A stretch of DNA of 7,017 nucleotides. Origin: Candidatus Omnitrophota bacterium. Its GTDB lineage: Bacteria > Omnitrophota > Omnitrophia > Omnitrophales > Aquincolibacteriaceae. Positions 1 to 6,529 of the stretch are shown here, piece after piece. Within the stretch, counting starts at the first letter, position 1. Every line of letters begins with the position of its first letter. The notes under the pieces are model-generated. The model was given only the letters and a program-made list of their open reading frames with translations, was not told where the DNA came from and searched no databases. The translations under genes and the position numbers were made by a program. The stretch covers positions 1 to 7,017 of the forward strand of contig JAHFHI010000063.1 of assembly GCA_023246995.1 (NCBI GenBank), read 5' to 3'.

Positions 1-802
<802 letters not shown>

Positions 803-811
803 AATAAAGAT

Positions 812-818
812 AAAGGAG
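812..818 (+). promoter_or_regulatory. Ribosome binding site of yajC
   Basis: AAAGGAG lies 8 bases before the yajC ATG at 827. It is the strongest Shine-Dalgarno match in the left half of the window and fixes the yajC start. Confidence 0.8.
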
Positions 819-826
819 CCCTAAAA

Positions 827-1135
827 ATGTTCGAAAAAATTGCCTACGCCGCACCCGCCCAGGTCCAGGATCCGAGCCCGATTTTAAGTTTCCTGCCGCT
901 TCTCCTGGTCATGGTTATCTTTTATTTCCTTCTCATTCGTCCCCAGCAGAAGCGCCAGCAGGAAACGCAGACGATGATCGAGGCTTTGAAAAAAGGCGAC
1001 CGCGTGGTGACGACAGGCGGGCTCATCGGGACCGTCATGACCATTCAAAACGACTATCTGGTTCTCAAGGTCGGGGATAATGAGGCGACCAAAGTAGAAG
1101 TTCTGAAAAGCGCGGTCACGGCTTTGAGGACTTAA
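827..1135 (+). CDS. yajC: Preprotein translocase subunit YajC
   Basis: Small inner-membrane protein that associates with SecDF and the SecYEG translocon. The 102-residue product has the full family layout. A short N-terminal stretch rich in Ala and Pro is followed by one membrane helix at about residues 19-38 and the RPQQKRQQE stretch that begins the cytoplasmic part. After that comes a small beta-rich domain with KKGDRVVTTGGLIGTV (about 56-70) and a KVEVLKSAV end. Length is typical (about 85-115). The start is set by AAAGGAG at 812-818. It sits 24 bp after tgt and 210 bp before secDF; most of that gap is taken up by an inverted-repeat element. No convincing terminator follows it, so read-through into secDF is likely. 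Confidence 0.97.
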   Translation: MFEKIAYAAPAQVQDPSPILSFLPLLLVMVIFYFLLIRPQQKRQQETQTMIEALKKGDRVVTTGGLIGTVMTIQNDYLVLKVGDNEATKVEVLKSAVTALRT

Positions 1136-1157
1136 AAAACAGCTCTTTTATAATCCC

Positions 1158-1184
1158 TAGAACCGGTTTCATAAGGGGTGGTAA
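1158..1184 (+). repeat. Left terminal inverted repeat of the MITE-like element
   Basis: Begins TAGAACCGGTTTCATAAGG and pairs with 1298-1324 at 23 of 27 positions. Similarity stops abruptly outside the TAGAACC end (CCC on the left; the complement of AAA on the right), which marks the element border. Confidence 0.85.
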
Positions 1185-1290
1185 AGTCCAAGAAACGTCA
1201 GAGGCGAGGATAGCAAGGCGCGCGAAGCAGACGATGCCAGAGACGCATCGTCGATGGAGCGCAACGAAGCTAGCCGAAGCCTATCACGTT

Positions 1291-1317
1291 TTGACACTTA
1301 GCAACCCTTGTGAAACT
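1291..1317 (+). promoter_or_regulatory. Possible outward promoter at the right end of the MITE-like element
   Basis: A perfect -35 box TTGACA (1291-1296) is followed after 15 bases by GAAACT (1312-1317), preceded by TGT as in an extended -10. The -10 matches only 3 of 6 and the spacer is short, so this is a weak call. If active it would give secDF and recJ their own start of transcription. Confidence 0.25.
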
Positions 1318-1324
1318 GGTTCTA
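1298..1324 (-). repeat. Right terminal inverted repeat of the MITE-like element
   Basis: Inverted partner of 1158-1184; on the minus strand it reads TAGAACCAGTTTCACAAGG. It ends 10 bases before the secDF ribosome binding site. A GTG in frame with secDF (1310) lies inside this repeat. Confidence 0.85.
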
Positions 1325-1334
1325 AACGCTAAAG

Positions 1335-1340
1335 CGGGAG
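1335..1340 (+). promoter_or_regulatory. Ribosome binding site of secDF
   Basis: CGGGAG lies 5 bases before ATG 1346. Its presence decides for this start over the GTG at 1310, which sits inside the repeat element. Confidence 0.6.
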
Positions 1341-1345
1341 ATCTC

Positions 1346-3532
1346 ATGGATAAGCATTACAAGTGGAAGGTATTGCTCGTGATCGGGGCTATCGCGTTTT
1401 CAATCTGGAAGTTCTATCCGCCCCAGGAAAAGATCAACCTGGGCCTTGATCTTCAGGGCGGGATGCAGCTTGTGTTGCGGGTTGAAACCGAGAAAATGCC
1501 CAAGGAAGCCCGCGAGGACGCGACCGAGCGTGTCGTGGAAATCATCCGCAACCGCATTGACGCCTTCGGCGTGGCCGAACCGGTCATTTCCAAGCAGGGC
1601 CGCGATCAGGTGGTGATCCAGCTTCCCGGCGTGGCCGACCGCAACCGTGCCAAAGAGGTGATCGGGAAGACGGCTCATCTGGAATTCAAACTTGTTTCGG
1701 ATAATCCGGAACTCCTGAAAGAAGCCGACGCGGGGAAGGTCCCAAAGGGCTATGAATATAAGGCGCTTGAGTCCGACCGCGAGGCCCGGGCCGCGAGCAG
1801 CCGCTTTTTGCTGGTGGAAGAAAAGCCCATCCTGACAGGGGATCATTTGACGGATGCCTCCATGAGTTTTGACCAGTACGGCCAGCCGATTGTGCAGCTT
1901 CAGTTCGATAAAGACGGGGCCAGAATTTTTGACCGGACGACTTTTCAGAATATCGGAAAGCAACTTACCATCATCCTGGACGGGAAGATTCATTCCGCGC
2001 CCGTGATCCGCGACCGGATCCCGAACGGCAAGGCGCAGATTTCGGGTAATTTTTCGGCTGAAGAGGCGGGCGATCTGGCGCTTGTGCTCCGGGCCGGCGC
2101 GCTGCCCGCCCCGGTGACGGTGATCGAGGAGCGCAGCGTGGGCGCGAGTCTGGGGCGAGACTCCATTGAAAGCAGCATCCGGGCCGGGCTTATCGGGACG
2201 TTGATGGTTTTTATTTTCATGCCGGTCTACTACCTCCTTTCCGGAGTGGTGGCCAGTATCGGCCTGGCCGTCTATGTGGTGCTTGTCATGGGCGGGCTCG
2301 GGGCGCTCGGGGCCACGCTGACCCTTCCGGGTATGGCCGGCTTTATTCTTTCGATCGGTATGGCGGTTGACGCCAACGTGCTGATTAATGAAAGGATCCG
2401 CGAAGAAGTCCGAACCGGCAAGACCGCGCGCGCGGCCATTTCAGCCGGTTATCACAGGGCTTTTTCAGCCATCTTCGATTCCAACGTGACCACGCTGATC
2501 ACGGCCGTCCTGCTGTTTGTTTTCGGGACCGGTCCGGTGCAGGGGTTCGCCGTGACGCTTTCGCTCGGTATCTTGGCCAGTATGTTTTCGGCGATCCTCG
2601 TCACCCGCGTCATGTTTGATTTCTTGAGCCAGCGCAATCCGAATCTTAACCTTCGCATGTTTCAGGCCTTTAAAAGCACGAACATCCCTTTTTTGAAAGG
2701 CCGCGTTTTGGCTTATGGTTTTTCGGTGCTGACGATTGTGATCGGTATTGCGGGATTTTTTATGCGCGGCCAGAGCAATTACGGGGTCGAATTCACGGGC
2801 GGCACCACGGTTCAGATCGGGTTCAAAAAAAACGTGGAGTCCGGGACCCTGCGCGAGGCTCTTGAGAAAGCCGGCATCCACGGCGCGAGCATCCAGCACT
2901 ACGGAGAAGCCGGGGAGCATGAGTTTGTCATCAAGACTCCCAAGATCGACACCAAAAAGATCGAAGCCGTGGCCGAGGATGTCGCCGGCAAGGATTCCTT
3001 CGAAATTTTACGGGTGGATGAAATCGGCGCGACGGTTAGCGAGGATTTGACCCAAAAGGCGATCAAGGCGGTTTTGTGGTCGGCCATCGGCATTTTGGTT
3101 TATCTGGCTTTCCGTTTCGAATGGAAATTCGCGCTTGCGGCCGTGGTCGCTCTTTTTCACGACACGCTTTTCACCTTCGGGGTTTACGCCTTAAGCGGCC
3201 GTGAAATCAATCTGCCGACGGTGGCGGCGATTTTAACGATCATGGGTTTTTCGGTCAACGACACTATCGTGACTTTTGACCGCGTGCGCGACAACCTGAA
3301 GATCATGAAAAAAGTTACGTTTCAGAAGATCGTGGAAACAAGCATCAACCAGACCTTGAGCCGCACGATCCTGACTTCGCTGACGGCTCTTCTTTCCACG
3401 GCCGGACTCTTTTTCTTCGGCGGCAGCGCCATTAATGATTTCGCCTTCACCATGCTCGTCGGTTTCGGGATCGGCATTTATTCCACGATTTTTGTGGCGA
3501 CGGCGCTCGTGGTGGACTGGAAAGCGCATTGA
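1346..3532 (+). CDS. secDF: Protein translocase SecDF (SecD and SecF fused in one chain)
   Basis: Inner-membrane RND-type partner of SecYEG that uses the proton gradient to complete protein export. The 728-residue chain holds both halves. The SecD half has TM1 at about residues 7-23, NLGLDLQGGMQLVL (31-44), a large periplasmic domain to about 275, and a membrane block with GMAVDANVLINERIREE (338-354). The SecF half starts with a helix near 455-472 and continues with NYGVEFTGGTTVQ, a second periplasmic domain, and GFSVNDTIVTFDRVRDN (634-650). Asp342 and Asp639 sit where the Thermus SecDF proton-relay aspartates Asp340 and Asp637 lie. I chose ATG 1346 (CGGGAG upstream, family-like MDKHYKWKVLL N-terminus) over GTG 1310, because the 12 extra residues would be encoded largely by the repeat element. 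The stop overlaps the recJ start by 4 bases. Fusion is known in Bacillus, Deinococcus-Thermus and PVC-related groups, whereas proteobacteria usually keep two genes. Confidence 0.97.
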   Translation: MDKHYKWKVLLVIGAIAFSIWKFYPPQEKINLGLDLQGGMQLVLRVETEKMPKEAREDATERVVEIIRNRIDAFGVAEPVISKQGRDQVVIQLPGVADRNRAKEVIGKTAHLEFKLVSDNPELLKEADAGKVPKGYEYKALESDREARAASSRFLLVEEKPILTGDHLTDASMSFDQYGQPIVQLQFDKDGARIFDRTTFQNIGKQLTIILDGKIHSAPVIRDRIPNGKAQISGNFSAEEAGDLALVLRAGALPAPVTVIEERSVGASLGRDSIESSIRAGLIGTLMVFIFMPVYYLLSGVVASIGLAVYVVLVMGGLGALGATLTLPGMAGFILSIGMAVDANVLINERIREEVRTGKTARAAISAGYHRAFSAIFDSNVTTLITAVLLFVFGTGPVQGFAVTLSLGILASMFSAILVTRVMFDFLSQRNPNLNLRMFQAFKSTNIPFLKGRVLAYGFSVLTIVIGIAGFFMRGQSNYGVEFTGGTTVQIGFKKNVESGTLREALEKAGIHGASIQHYGEAGEHEFVIKTPKIDTKKIEAVAEDVAGKDSFEILRVDEIGATVSEDLTQKAIKAVLWSAIGILVYLAFRFEWKFALAAVVALFHDTLFTFGVYALSGREINLPTVAAILTIMGFSVNDTIVTFDRVRDNLKIMKKVTFQKIVETSINQTLSRTILTSLTALLSTAGLFFFGGSAINDFAFTMLVGFGIGIYSTIFVATALVVDWKAH

Positions 3533-5193
3533 GCGCCGGGCAGGCTCTCGACTTTCGCCCGGAAACCTTTTCGCCCAGCCCTTTTTTTGCCGCGCTTCTT
3601 TCAAAACGCGGTCTTCTTGAAAACGCTCCCATCCGGCGCTATCTTTGGCCCGGCCTGGAAGATTTGCAGGATCCCTTTTTGATGAAAGGGATGGATCGTG
3701 CCGTTCAGCGAATTTCGAAGGCCGTGAGCGACCGGGAGCCCATTTTGATTCACGGGGATTACGATGTCGACGGCATCACCGCCTCGGCGCTTATGGCCCG
3801 CACCCTCGAACGCCTTGGCGCCCCTTTCGCAACATTTCTTCCCGAGAGGACCGTTGACGGCTACGGGGTGAGCCCGCGAGCGATCACCAAAGCCCGCGAG
3901 GAGGGCGCGCGACTTATCATTACTGCCGATTGCGGGATCACGGCCCACGCGCCGCTCGCGCTTGCGGCATCTTTGGGAATTGAAGTGATCGTAATCGACC
4001 ACCACCGGATTCCGCCCGAAGGCCTTCCGGAAGCTTACGCGATTTTAAATCCTCTGCAGGAGGACTGCGGCTATCCCTTTAAAGAGCTTTCCGCGGCCGG
4101 GCTTGTTTTCAAGCTAAGCCAGGCGCTTGTCGGGGATTCGGCCTTCGAATTTTTGGATCTTGCCGCACTCTCGACCATCAGTGACGTGGCCCCGCTTGTG
4201 GAGGAGAACCGGATTCTTGTCAAAAAAGGTTTGGAACGTTTGTCCCTGCGCACAAATCCGGGTTTAAGCGCCCTTGGCGAAGTCGCGGGGCTTAAGGCTC
4301 GCCAGATCACGGTGGCGCATGTCGGGTTTGTGCTGGCGCCTCGCCTTAATGCGGCGGGCCGCATGAGCACGCCGGACATGGCCCTCCGGCTTTTGCTCGC
4401 GAACTCGGCGGCCGAGACGGCAAGTCTCGCGGCCGCGCTTGATGAAGAGAACAAACTTCGCCAGAAAGAGGAGCGCCAGGTCACCGAACAGGCCATCCGC
4501 CAAATCGAGAGGACCGTCAATTTCAACCGTGAGCGTGTGCTGGTCGCAGTGAGCGAGGGCTGGCATCCGGGTGTGATCGGGATTGTGGCTTCGAGGCTCG
4601 TGGACCGCTTCCACCGGCCGGCGATCGTGATCGCGCTTCATGAAGGCCGGGGAAAAGGATCGGGCCGGTCGATTAAAAATTTTCATCTCTTCGAAGCCAT
4701 GGAATCCTGCCGGGACCTTTTTGAGAATTTCGGCGGGCACGCCCAGGCCGCGGGCCTTCAAATGAGCGGGGAAAATGTCGCGCTTCTGCGCGAGAGGATC
4801 AACCGTTTCGCGCAGGAAAAATATCCGGCGGAGATTTTCATCAAAACATTCCCCGTAGATCTCGAGATCCGCCTGGAAGATTTGCGCCAGCCCTTTATCG
4901 GGGAGCTTCAGCTCCTCGAGCCTCACGGAGCGGGAAATCCGAAGCCTTCATTTCTGACCCGGGGTCTTGAGGTGCGCGCAAAACCCGAGAAGCTCACGGG
5001 CGAGACGGTGAAGTTTTGGGTGACTGACGGCCTTTTTACGGCCGAGGCGCTGTGGACCCCGCGCGCGGCTTCTGACGCGGCCTTCAAACCCGAGCGGGGC
5101 ATGCGCCTTGATCTGATTTATTCGGTCAAGACCCGCGTCTGGGACGGCCGCGAAACGATCTCACTTGACGTGAAATCCGCCAAACAGGTTTAA
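3529..5193 (+). CDS. recJ: Single-stranded-DNA-specific exonuclease RecJ
   Basis: Mn-dependent 5'-3' single-strand exonuclease of recombination and repair; member of the DHH phosphoesterases. The 554-residue product is close to the family norm. DHH domain motifs are HGDYDVDG (75-82), TADCGIT (132-138), the name-giving DHH (157-159) and ISDV (217-220). Next come APRLNAAGR (270-278) and WHPGVIGIVASRL (345-357), then the DHHA1 part with GSGRS (377-381) and FGGHAQAAG (401-409). The C-terminal OB-fold region begins around EPHGAGNPKP (464-473). All metal-ligand motifs look intact. The start is TTG, sharing TTGA with the secDF stop, with GGAAAG at 3519-3524 as a possible ribosome site. No ATG is available before residue 52, and the residues between already match the RecJ N-terminus, so the TTG call is likely right. 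The tight overlap suggests translational coupling with secDF. Confidence 0.96.
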   Translation: MSAGQALDFRPETFSPSPFFAALLSKRGLLENAPIRRYLWPGLEDLQDPFLMKGMDRAVQRISKAVSDREPILIHGDYDVDGITASALMARTLERLGAPFATFLPERTVDGYGVSPRAITKAREEGARLIITADCGITAHAPLALAASLGIEVIVIDHHRIPPEGLPEAYAILNPLQEDCGYPFKELSAAGLVFKLSQALVGDSAFEFLDLAALSTISDVAPLVEENRILVKKGLERLSLRTNPGLSALGEVAGLKARQITVAHVGFVLAPRLNAAGRMSTPDMALRLLLANSAAETASLAAALDEENKLRQKEERQVTEQAIRQIERTVNFNRERVLVAVSEGWHPGVIGIVASRLVDRFHRPAIVIALHEGRGKGSGRSIKNFHLFEAMESCRDLFENFGGHAQAAGLQMSGENVALLRERINRFAQEKYPAEIFIKTFPVDLEIRLEDLRQPFIGELQLLEPHGAGNPKPSFLTRGLEVRAKPEKLTGETVKFWVTDGLFTAEALWTPRAASDAAFKPERGMRLDLIYSVKTRVWDGRETISLDVKSAKQV

Positions 5194-5202
5194 AGGATCG
5201 GG

Positions 5203-5244
5203 ATGAATCTTAACCCGCAGCCCTTTCAGAATGTGCCGGATTAA
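5203..5244 (+). CDS. Possible 13-residue leader minicistron (MNLNPQPFQNVPD)
   Basis: An ATG preceded by AGGATCGGG (5194-5202, ending right before the ATG) opens a 13-codon frame. It closes with TAA at 5242-5244, overlapping the first 14 bases of the following gene in another frame. The following gene's own ATG (5231) has no Shine-Dalgarno sequence, so ribosomes ending this short frame could re-start there. It may equally be chance; nothing in the peptide suggests attenuation, as there is no run of one amino acid. Confidence 0.25.
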   Translation: MNLNPQPFQNVPD

Positions 5245-5731
5245 ATTCTTCAGCAAAGCCGCCGTGTTTTTATTTTTTGGCGCTATCTTTTTCGGGGTGC
5301 TCGCTTATGCCGACCTTCCGATTGAAGGAGAATGGGACACCACGGAAGGCCCCATGAAGGTCGAAACTCTCCCCGGCGGGAATGTCCGGGCCTCCTACGG
5401 AGAGGATGGAGGCCGCATCCTCGCCCGCCTCGAAGGCGCCCGCCTTTCGGGCCGCTGGATTGAAAATACTTCTGACCGCCCGTGCGGCGAACCCATGGAC
5501 GGGAGCCGCTACTGGGGCACGGTGCAATTTGAATTCACTCCCGAAGCCTCTGCTTTCGAAGGATTTTGGGGATATTGCCAGGCAAACCCGGCCTCTCCAT
5601 GGAAAGGAAAACGGCTGGGCGGGCCTCCCACACAGGCACGCCGCCCAATTCCCTGGATTTTGATCCTCGGTGTTCTTTTTGCCGCGGCAGTTGCAGCTTT
5701 TATCTTTTTGAAAACCCGCAAAAAATCATAA
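5231..5731 (+). CDS. Unrecognised exported protein with C-terminal membrane anchor
   Basis: I do not recognise this 166-residue protein. Residues 1-27 form a signal peptide (basic start, hydrophobic FLFFGAIFFGVL, LAYA before a likely cleavage point). Residues about 29-128 form an outside domain rich in Gly, Trp and beta-like alternation: GEWDTTEGPM, YGEDGG, LSGRWIE, YWGTVQFEF, FEGFWGYC. The repeated G-x-W spacing recalls small beta-barrel (calycin-like) folds, which is only a guess. Cys85 and Cys116 could form a disulfide. Residues 141-160 are a membrane helix followed by KTRKKS, giving an N-outside, C-inside topology. No LPXTG or PEP sorting motif precedes the helix. It starts 37 bp after recJ and probably rides on the same transcript. 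Its ATG lacks a ribosome site; a GTG at 5264 is the only nearby alternative but would shorten the signal peptide. Confidence 0.8.
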   Translation: MCRIKFFSKAAVFLFFGAIFFGVLAYADLPIEGEWDTTEGPMKVETLPGGNVRASYGEDGGRILARLEGARLSGRWIENTSDRPCGEPMDGSRYWGTVQFEFTPEASAFEGFWGYCQANPASPWKGKRLGGPPTQARRPIPWILILGVLFAAAVAAFIFLKTRKKS

Positions 5732-5758
5732 TTCAAAAACCTGAGTTCCGCGTTGGCC

Positions 5759-5799
5759 AAAAAAGGTACCGGTGCCTATCGGCATATCTGCGGGTACCT
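5759..5799 (-). terminator. Intrinsic terminator of rpmB (minus strand)
   Basis: On the minus strand AGGTACC (complement of 5793-5799) pairs with GGTACCT (complement of 5764-5770), giving a 7-bp stem, followed directly by a run of T (complement of the A-run 5759-5763). The 22-base loop can hold a small inner 4-bp stem (TGCC 5773-5776 with GGCA 5781-5784). It lies 52 bp beyond the rpmB stop. On the plus strand no T-run follows the stem, so it should act mainly on rpmB. Confidence 0.55.
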
Positions 5800-5802
5800 A
5801 TC
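5771..5802 (+). repeat. Short GGTACC-type repeat cluster
   Basis: GGTGCCTATC (5771-5780) and GGTACCTATC (5793-5802) are direct copies differing at one base. Next to them GGTACC-GGTGCC (5765-5776) is a near-perfect 12-bp palindrome. The cluster overlaps the rpmB terminator. It could be a remnant of a REP-like palindromic repeat, but one copy in one window cannot show this. Confidence 0.3.
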
Positions 5803-5850
5803 TTATCCTAGGTGGAAAAATTAAAACTGATTTGGGGGAAAGGGATTAAA

Positions 5851-6111
5851 TCAGGCGGCTTTGGCGGGTTCTTTTTTGAAAGAAACCGCTTTCGTAACTT
5901 TTCCGGCCTGGAGGCAGCCCACGCAAACCCAGATCCTGCGCACCGTTCCGTTCAGGAACCGGGCCTTGACGCGCTGAAGATTGGGGAAGAACCGTCGGCG
6001 GGAGATGCCGGTGGTTTTTTTGCCGATACCGCCTGTCTTTTTGGCAAGACCGCGGCGGGCAATGGACCTTCCCACGATGGGTTTTTTGTCGCAAATATCG
6101 CAATGGTTCAT
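5851..6111 (-). CDS. rpmB: Large ribosomal subunit protein bL28
   Basis: Structural protein of the 50S subunit. The 86-residue product carries the bL28 signature: CDICDKKPIVG at the start, a basic middle with RRRFFPNLQRVK (38-49), and NGTVRRIWVCVGCLQAGKVTKA (54-75, quoted in part from family memory and read here). Cys4, Cys7, Cys63 and Cys66 form two C-x2-C pairs, so this is the zinc-binding type. It is somewhat longer than the usual 60-80 residues because of a Gly/Lys-rich stretch around 22-36 and a short FKKEPAKAA tail. The ATG at 6111-6109 has no Shine-Dalgarno sequence, and a strong promoter lies just before it, so the mRNA should be almost leaderless. It stands alone on the minus strand, convergent with the recJ operon and divergent from the glycogen genes. 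Confidence 0.95.
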   Translation of the reverse strand: MNHCDICDKKPIVGRSIARRGLAKKTGGIGKKTTGISRRRFFPNLQRVKARFLNGTVRRIWVCVGCLQAGKVTKAVSFKKEPAKAA

Positions 6112-6120
6112 AGGGGTTGC

Positions 6121-6148
6121 ATTATAGGCATGAGTTCCGGCTTGGCAA
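6121..6148 (-). promoter_or_regulatory. Promoter of rpmB
   Basis: On the minus strand, -35 TTGCCA (complement of 6143-6148, 5 of 6 to TTGACA), a 16-base spacer, and a perfect -10 TATAAT (complement of 6121-6126). The expected transcription start is near 6114, only about 3 bases before the ATG at 6111. Confidence 0.7.
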
Positions 6149-6170
6149 GGGGTTTTTTATGTTATATACT
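6142..6170 (+). promoter_or_regulatory. Promoter of the glycogen-binding protein / glgA unit
   Basis: -35 TTGGCA (6142-6147, 5 of 6), a 17-base spacer, and -10 TATACT (6165-6170, 5 of 6). The expected start is A6177, which gives a 28-base leader holding the ribosome site. Its -35 overlaps the -35 of the rpmB promoter on the other strand by five base pairs. Confidence 0.7.
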
Positions 6171-6188
6171 CCCCGGAAATCTGAGGGC

Positions 6189-6195
6189 GAGGAGG
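6189..6195 (+). promoter_or_regulatory. Ribosome binding site of the glycogen-binding protein
   Basis: GAGGAGG lies 9 bases before ATG 6205 and supports that start. Confidence 0.75.
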
Positions 6196-6204
6196 CTTTA
6201 AGCC

Positions 6205-6498
6205 ATGCCGACCAGCACTTCCCGAAGCAAGGCCAGTTTGGAAAAAAAAGTGGCCTTTGAGTATTACGCGCCCCAGGCGGCGAAGGTTGGTTTAGCCGGC
6301 ACTTTTAACCAGTGGAATGCCGAGGCGGCTTTGATGACCAAAGGCGCCAATGGCAATTGGAAAATTATCGTGAGCCTCCGCCCGGGACGATACCAGTACC
6401 GTTATTATGTGGATGGCATGTGGCAAAATGATCCGAACCCTGTGGAATGTGTGCCCAACCCCTTTGGAAGCTGGGATTGCGTGATCGTAGTTCGCTAA
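6205..6498 (+). CDS. Stand-alone AMPK-type glycogen-binding (CBM48-like) domain protein
   Basis: A 97-residue cytoplasmic protein (no signal peptide) made of almost nothing but one early-set, AMPK-beta-like carbohydrate-binding domain, about residues 14-97, after a short Ser/Lys-rich head. Family pattern seen: KVGLAGTFNQWN (27-38), GNWKIIVSLRPG (50-61), YQYRYYVDGMWQNDP (63-77) and a final PNPFGSWDCVIVV. Compared with the glycogen contacts of AMPK-beta, Trp37 and Trp73 match the two key tryptophans and Phe87 takes the Leu146 place. Arg66 replaces Lys126 and Asp91 replaces Asn150, so binding is likely but may differ in detail. No catalytic domain is attached. It is first in a unit with glgA, 31 bp upstream, with no terminator between. 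I infer that it anchors or senses glycogen for the synthase; a regulatory partner is possible. Confidence 0.9.
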   Translation: MPTSTSRSKASLEKKVAFEYYAPQAAKVGLAGTFNQWNAEAALMTKGANGNWKIIVSLRPGRYQYRYYVDGMWQNDPNPVECVPNPFGSWDCVIVVR

Positions 6499-6529
6499 AA
6501 CACGCTCCCGCTCCTTCCCCGACCCTCTT

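Larger units (their letters stand above)
1158..1324. mobile_element. MITE-like inverted-repeat element (non-coding, TA at both ends)
   Basis: A 167-bp non-coding element between yajC and secDF. Its outer 27 bases, 1158-1184 and 1298-1324, are inverted copies matching at 23 of 27 positions. The outermost 20 bases match at 18 of 20. Both ends carry TA at the junction, which could be the target duplication expected for IS630/Tc1-mariner-type transposition. The centre is a second palindrome: GACGATGC (1230-1237), a 7-base loop, and GCATCGTC (1245-1252), with partly paired flanks (GGATAGC at 1208 against GCTAGCC at 1269). The whole element could fold into one long imperfect hairpin. No open frame of note lies inside, so it would need a transposase supplied elsewhere. 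The family assignment is inference; the repeat structure is seen directly. Confidence 0.75.

Noticed and set aside
1124..1154. Promoter with perfect TATAAT (1149-1154) just after yajC
   Set aside because: The best -35 (TTGAGG, 1124-1129) matches 4 of 6 with a 19-base spacer; the TATAAT may be chance in an A/T-rich spacer.
1310..1345. GTG start for SecDF giving 12 extra N-terminal residues
   Set aside because: The GTG and the first codons lie inside the right inverted repeat. There is no ribosome site before it, and ATG 1346 has one and gives a family-like N-terminus.
1400..1993. 197-codon minus-strand open frame inside secDF
   Set aside because: Shadow of a strongly conserved gene in high-GC DNA; no ribosome site or family motif.
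5812..6201. 129-codon plus-strand open frame across rpmB
   Set aside because: It is the antisense of rpmB and of its promoter region; the bL28 motifs on the minus strand are decisive.
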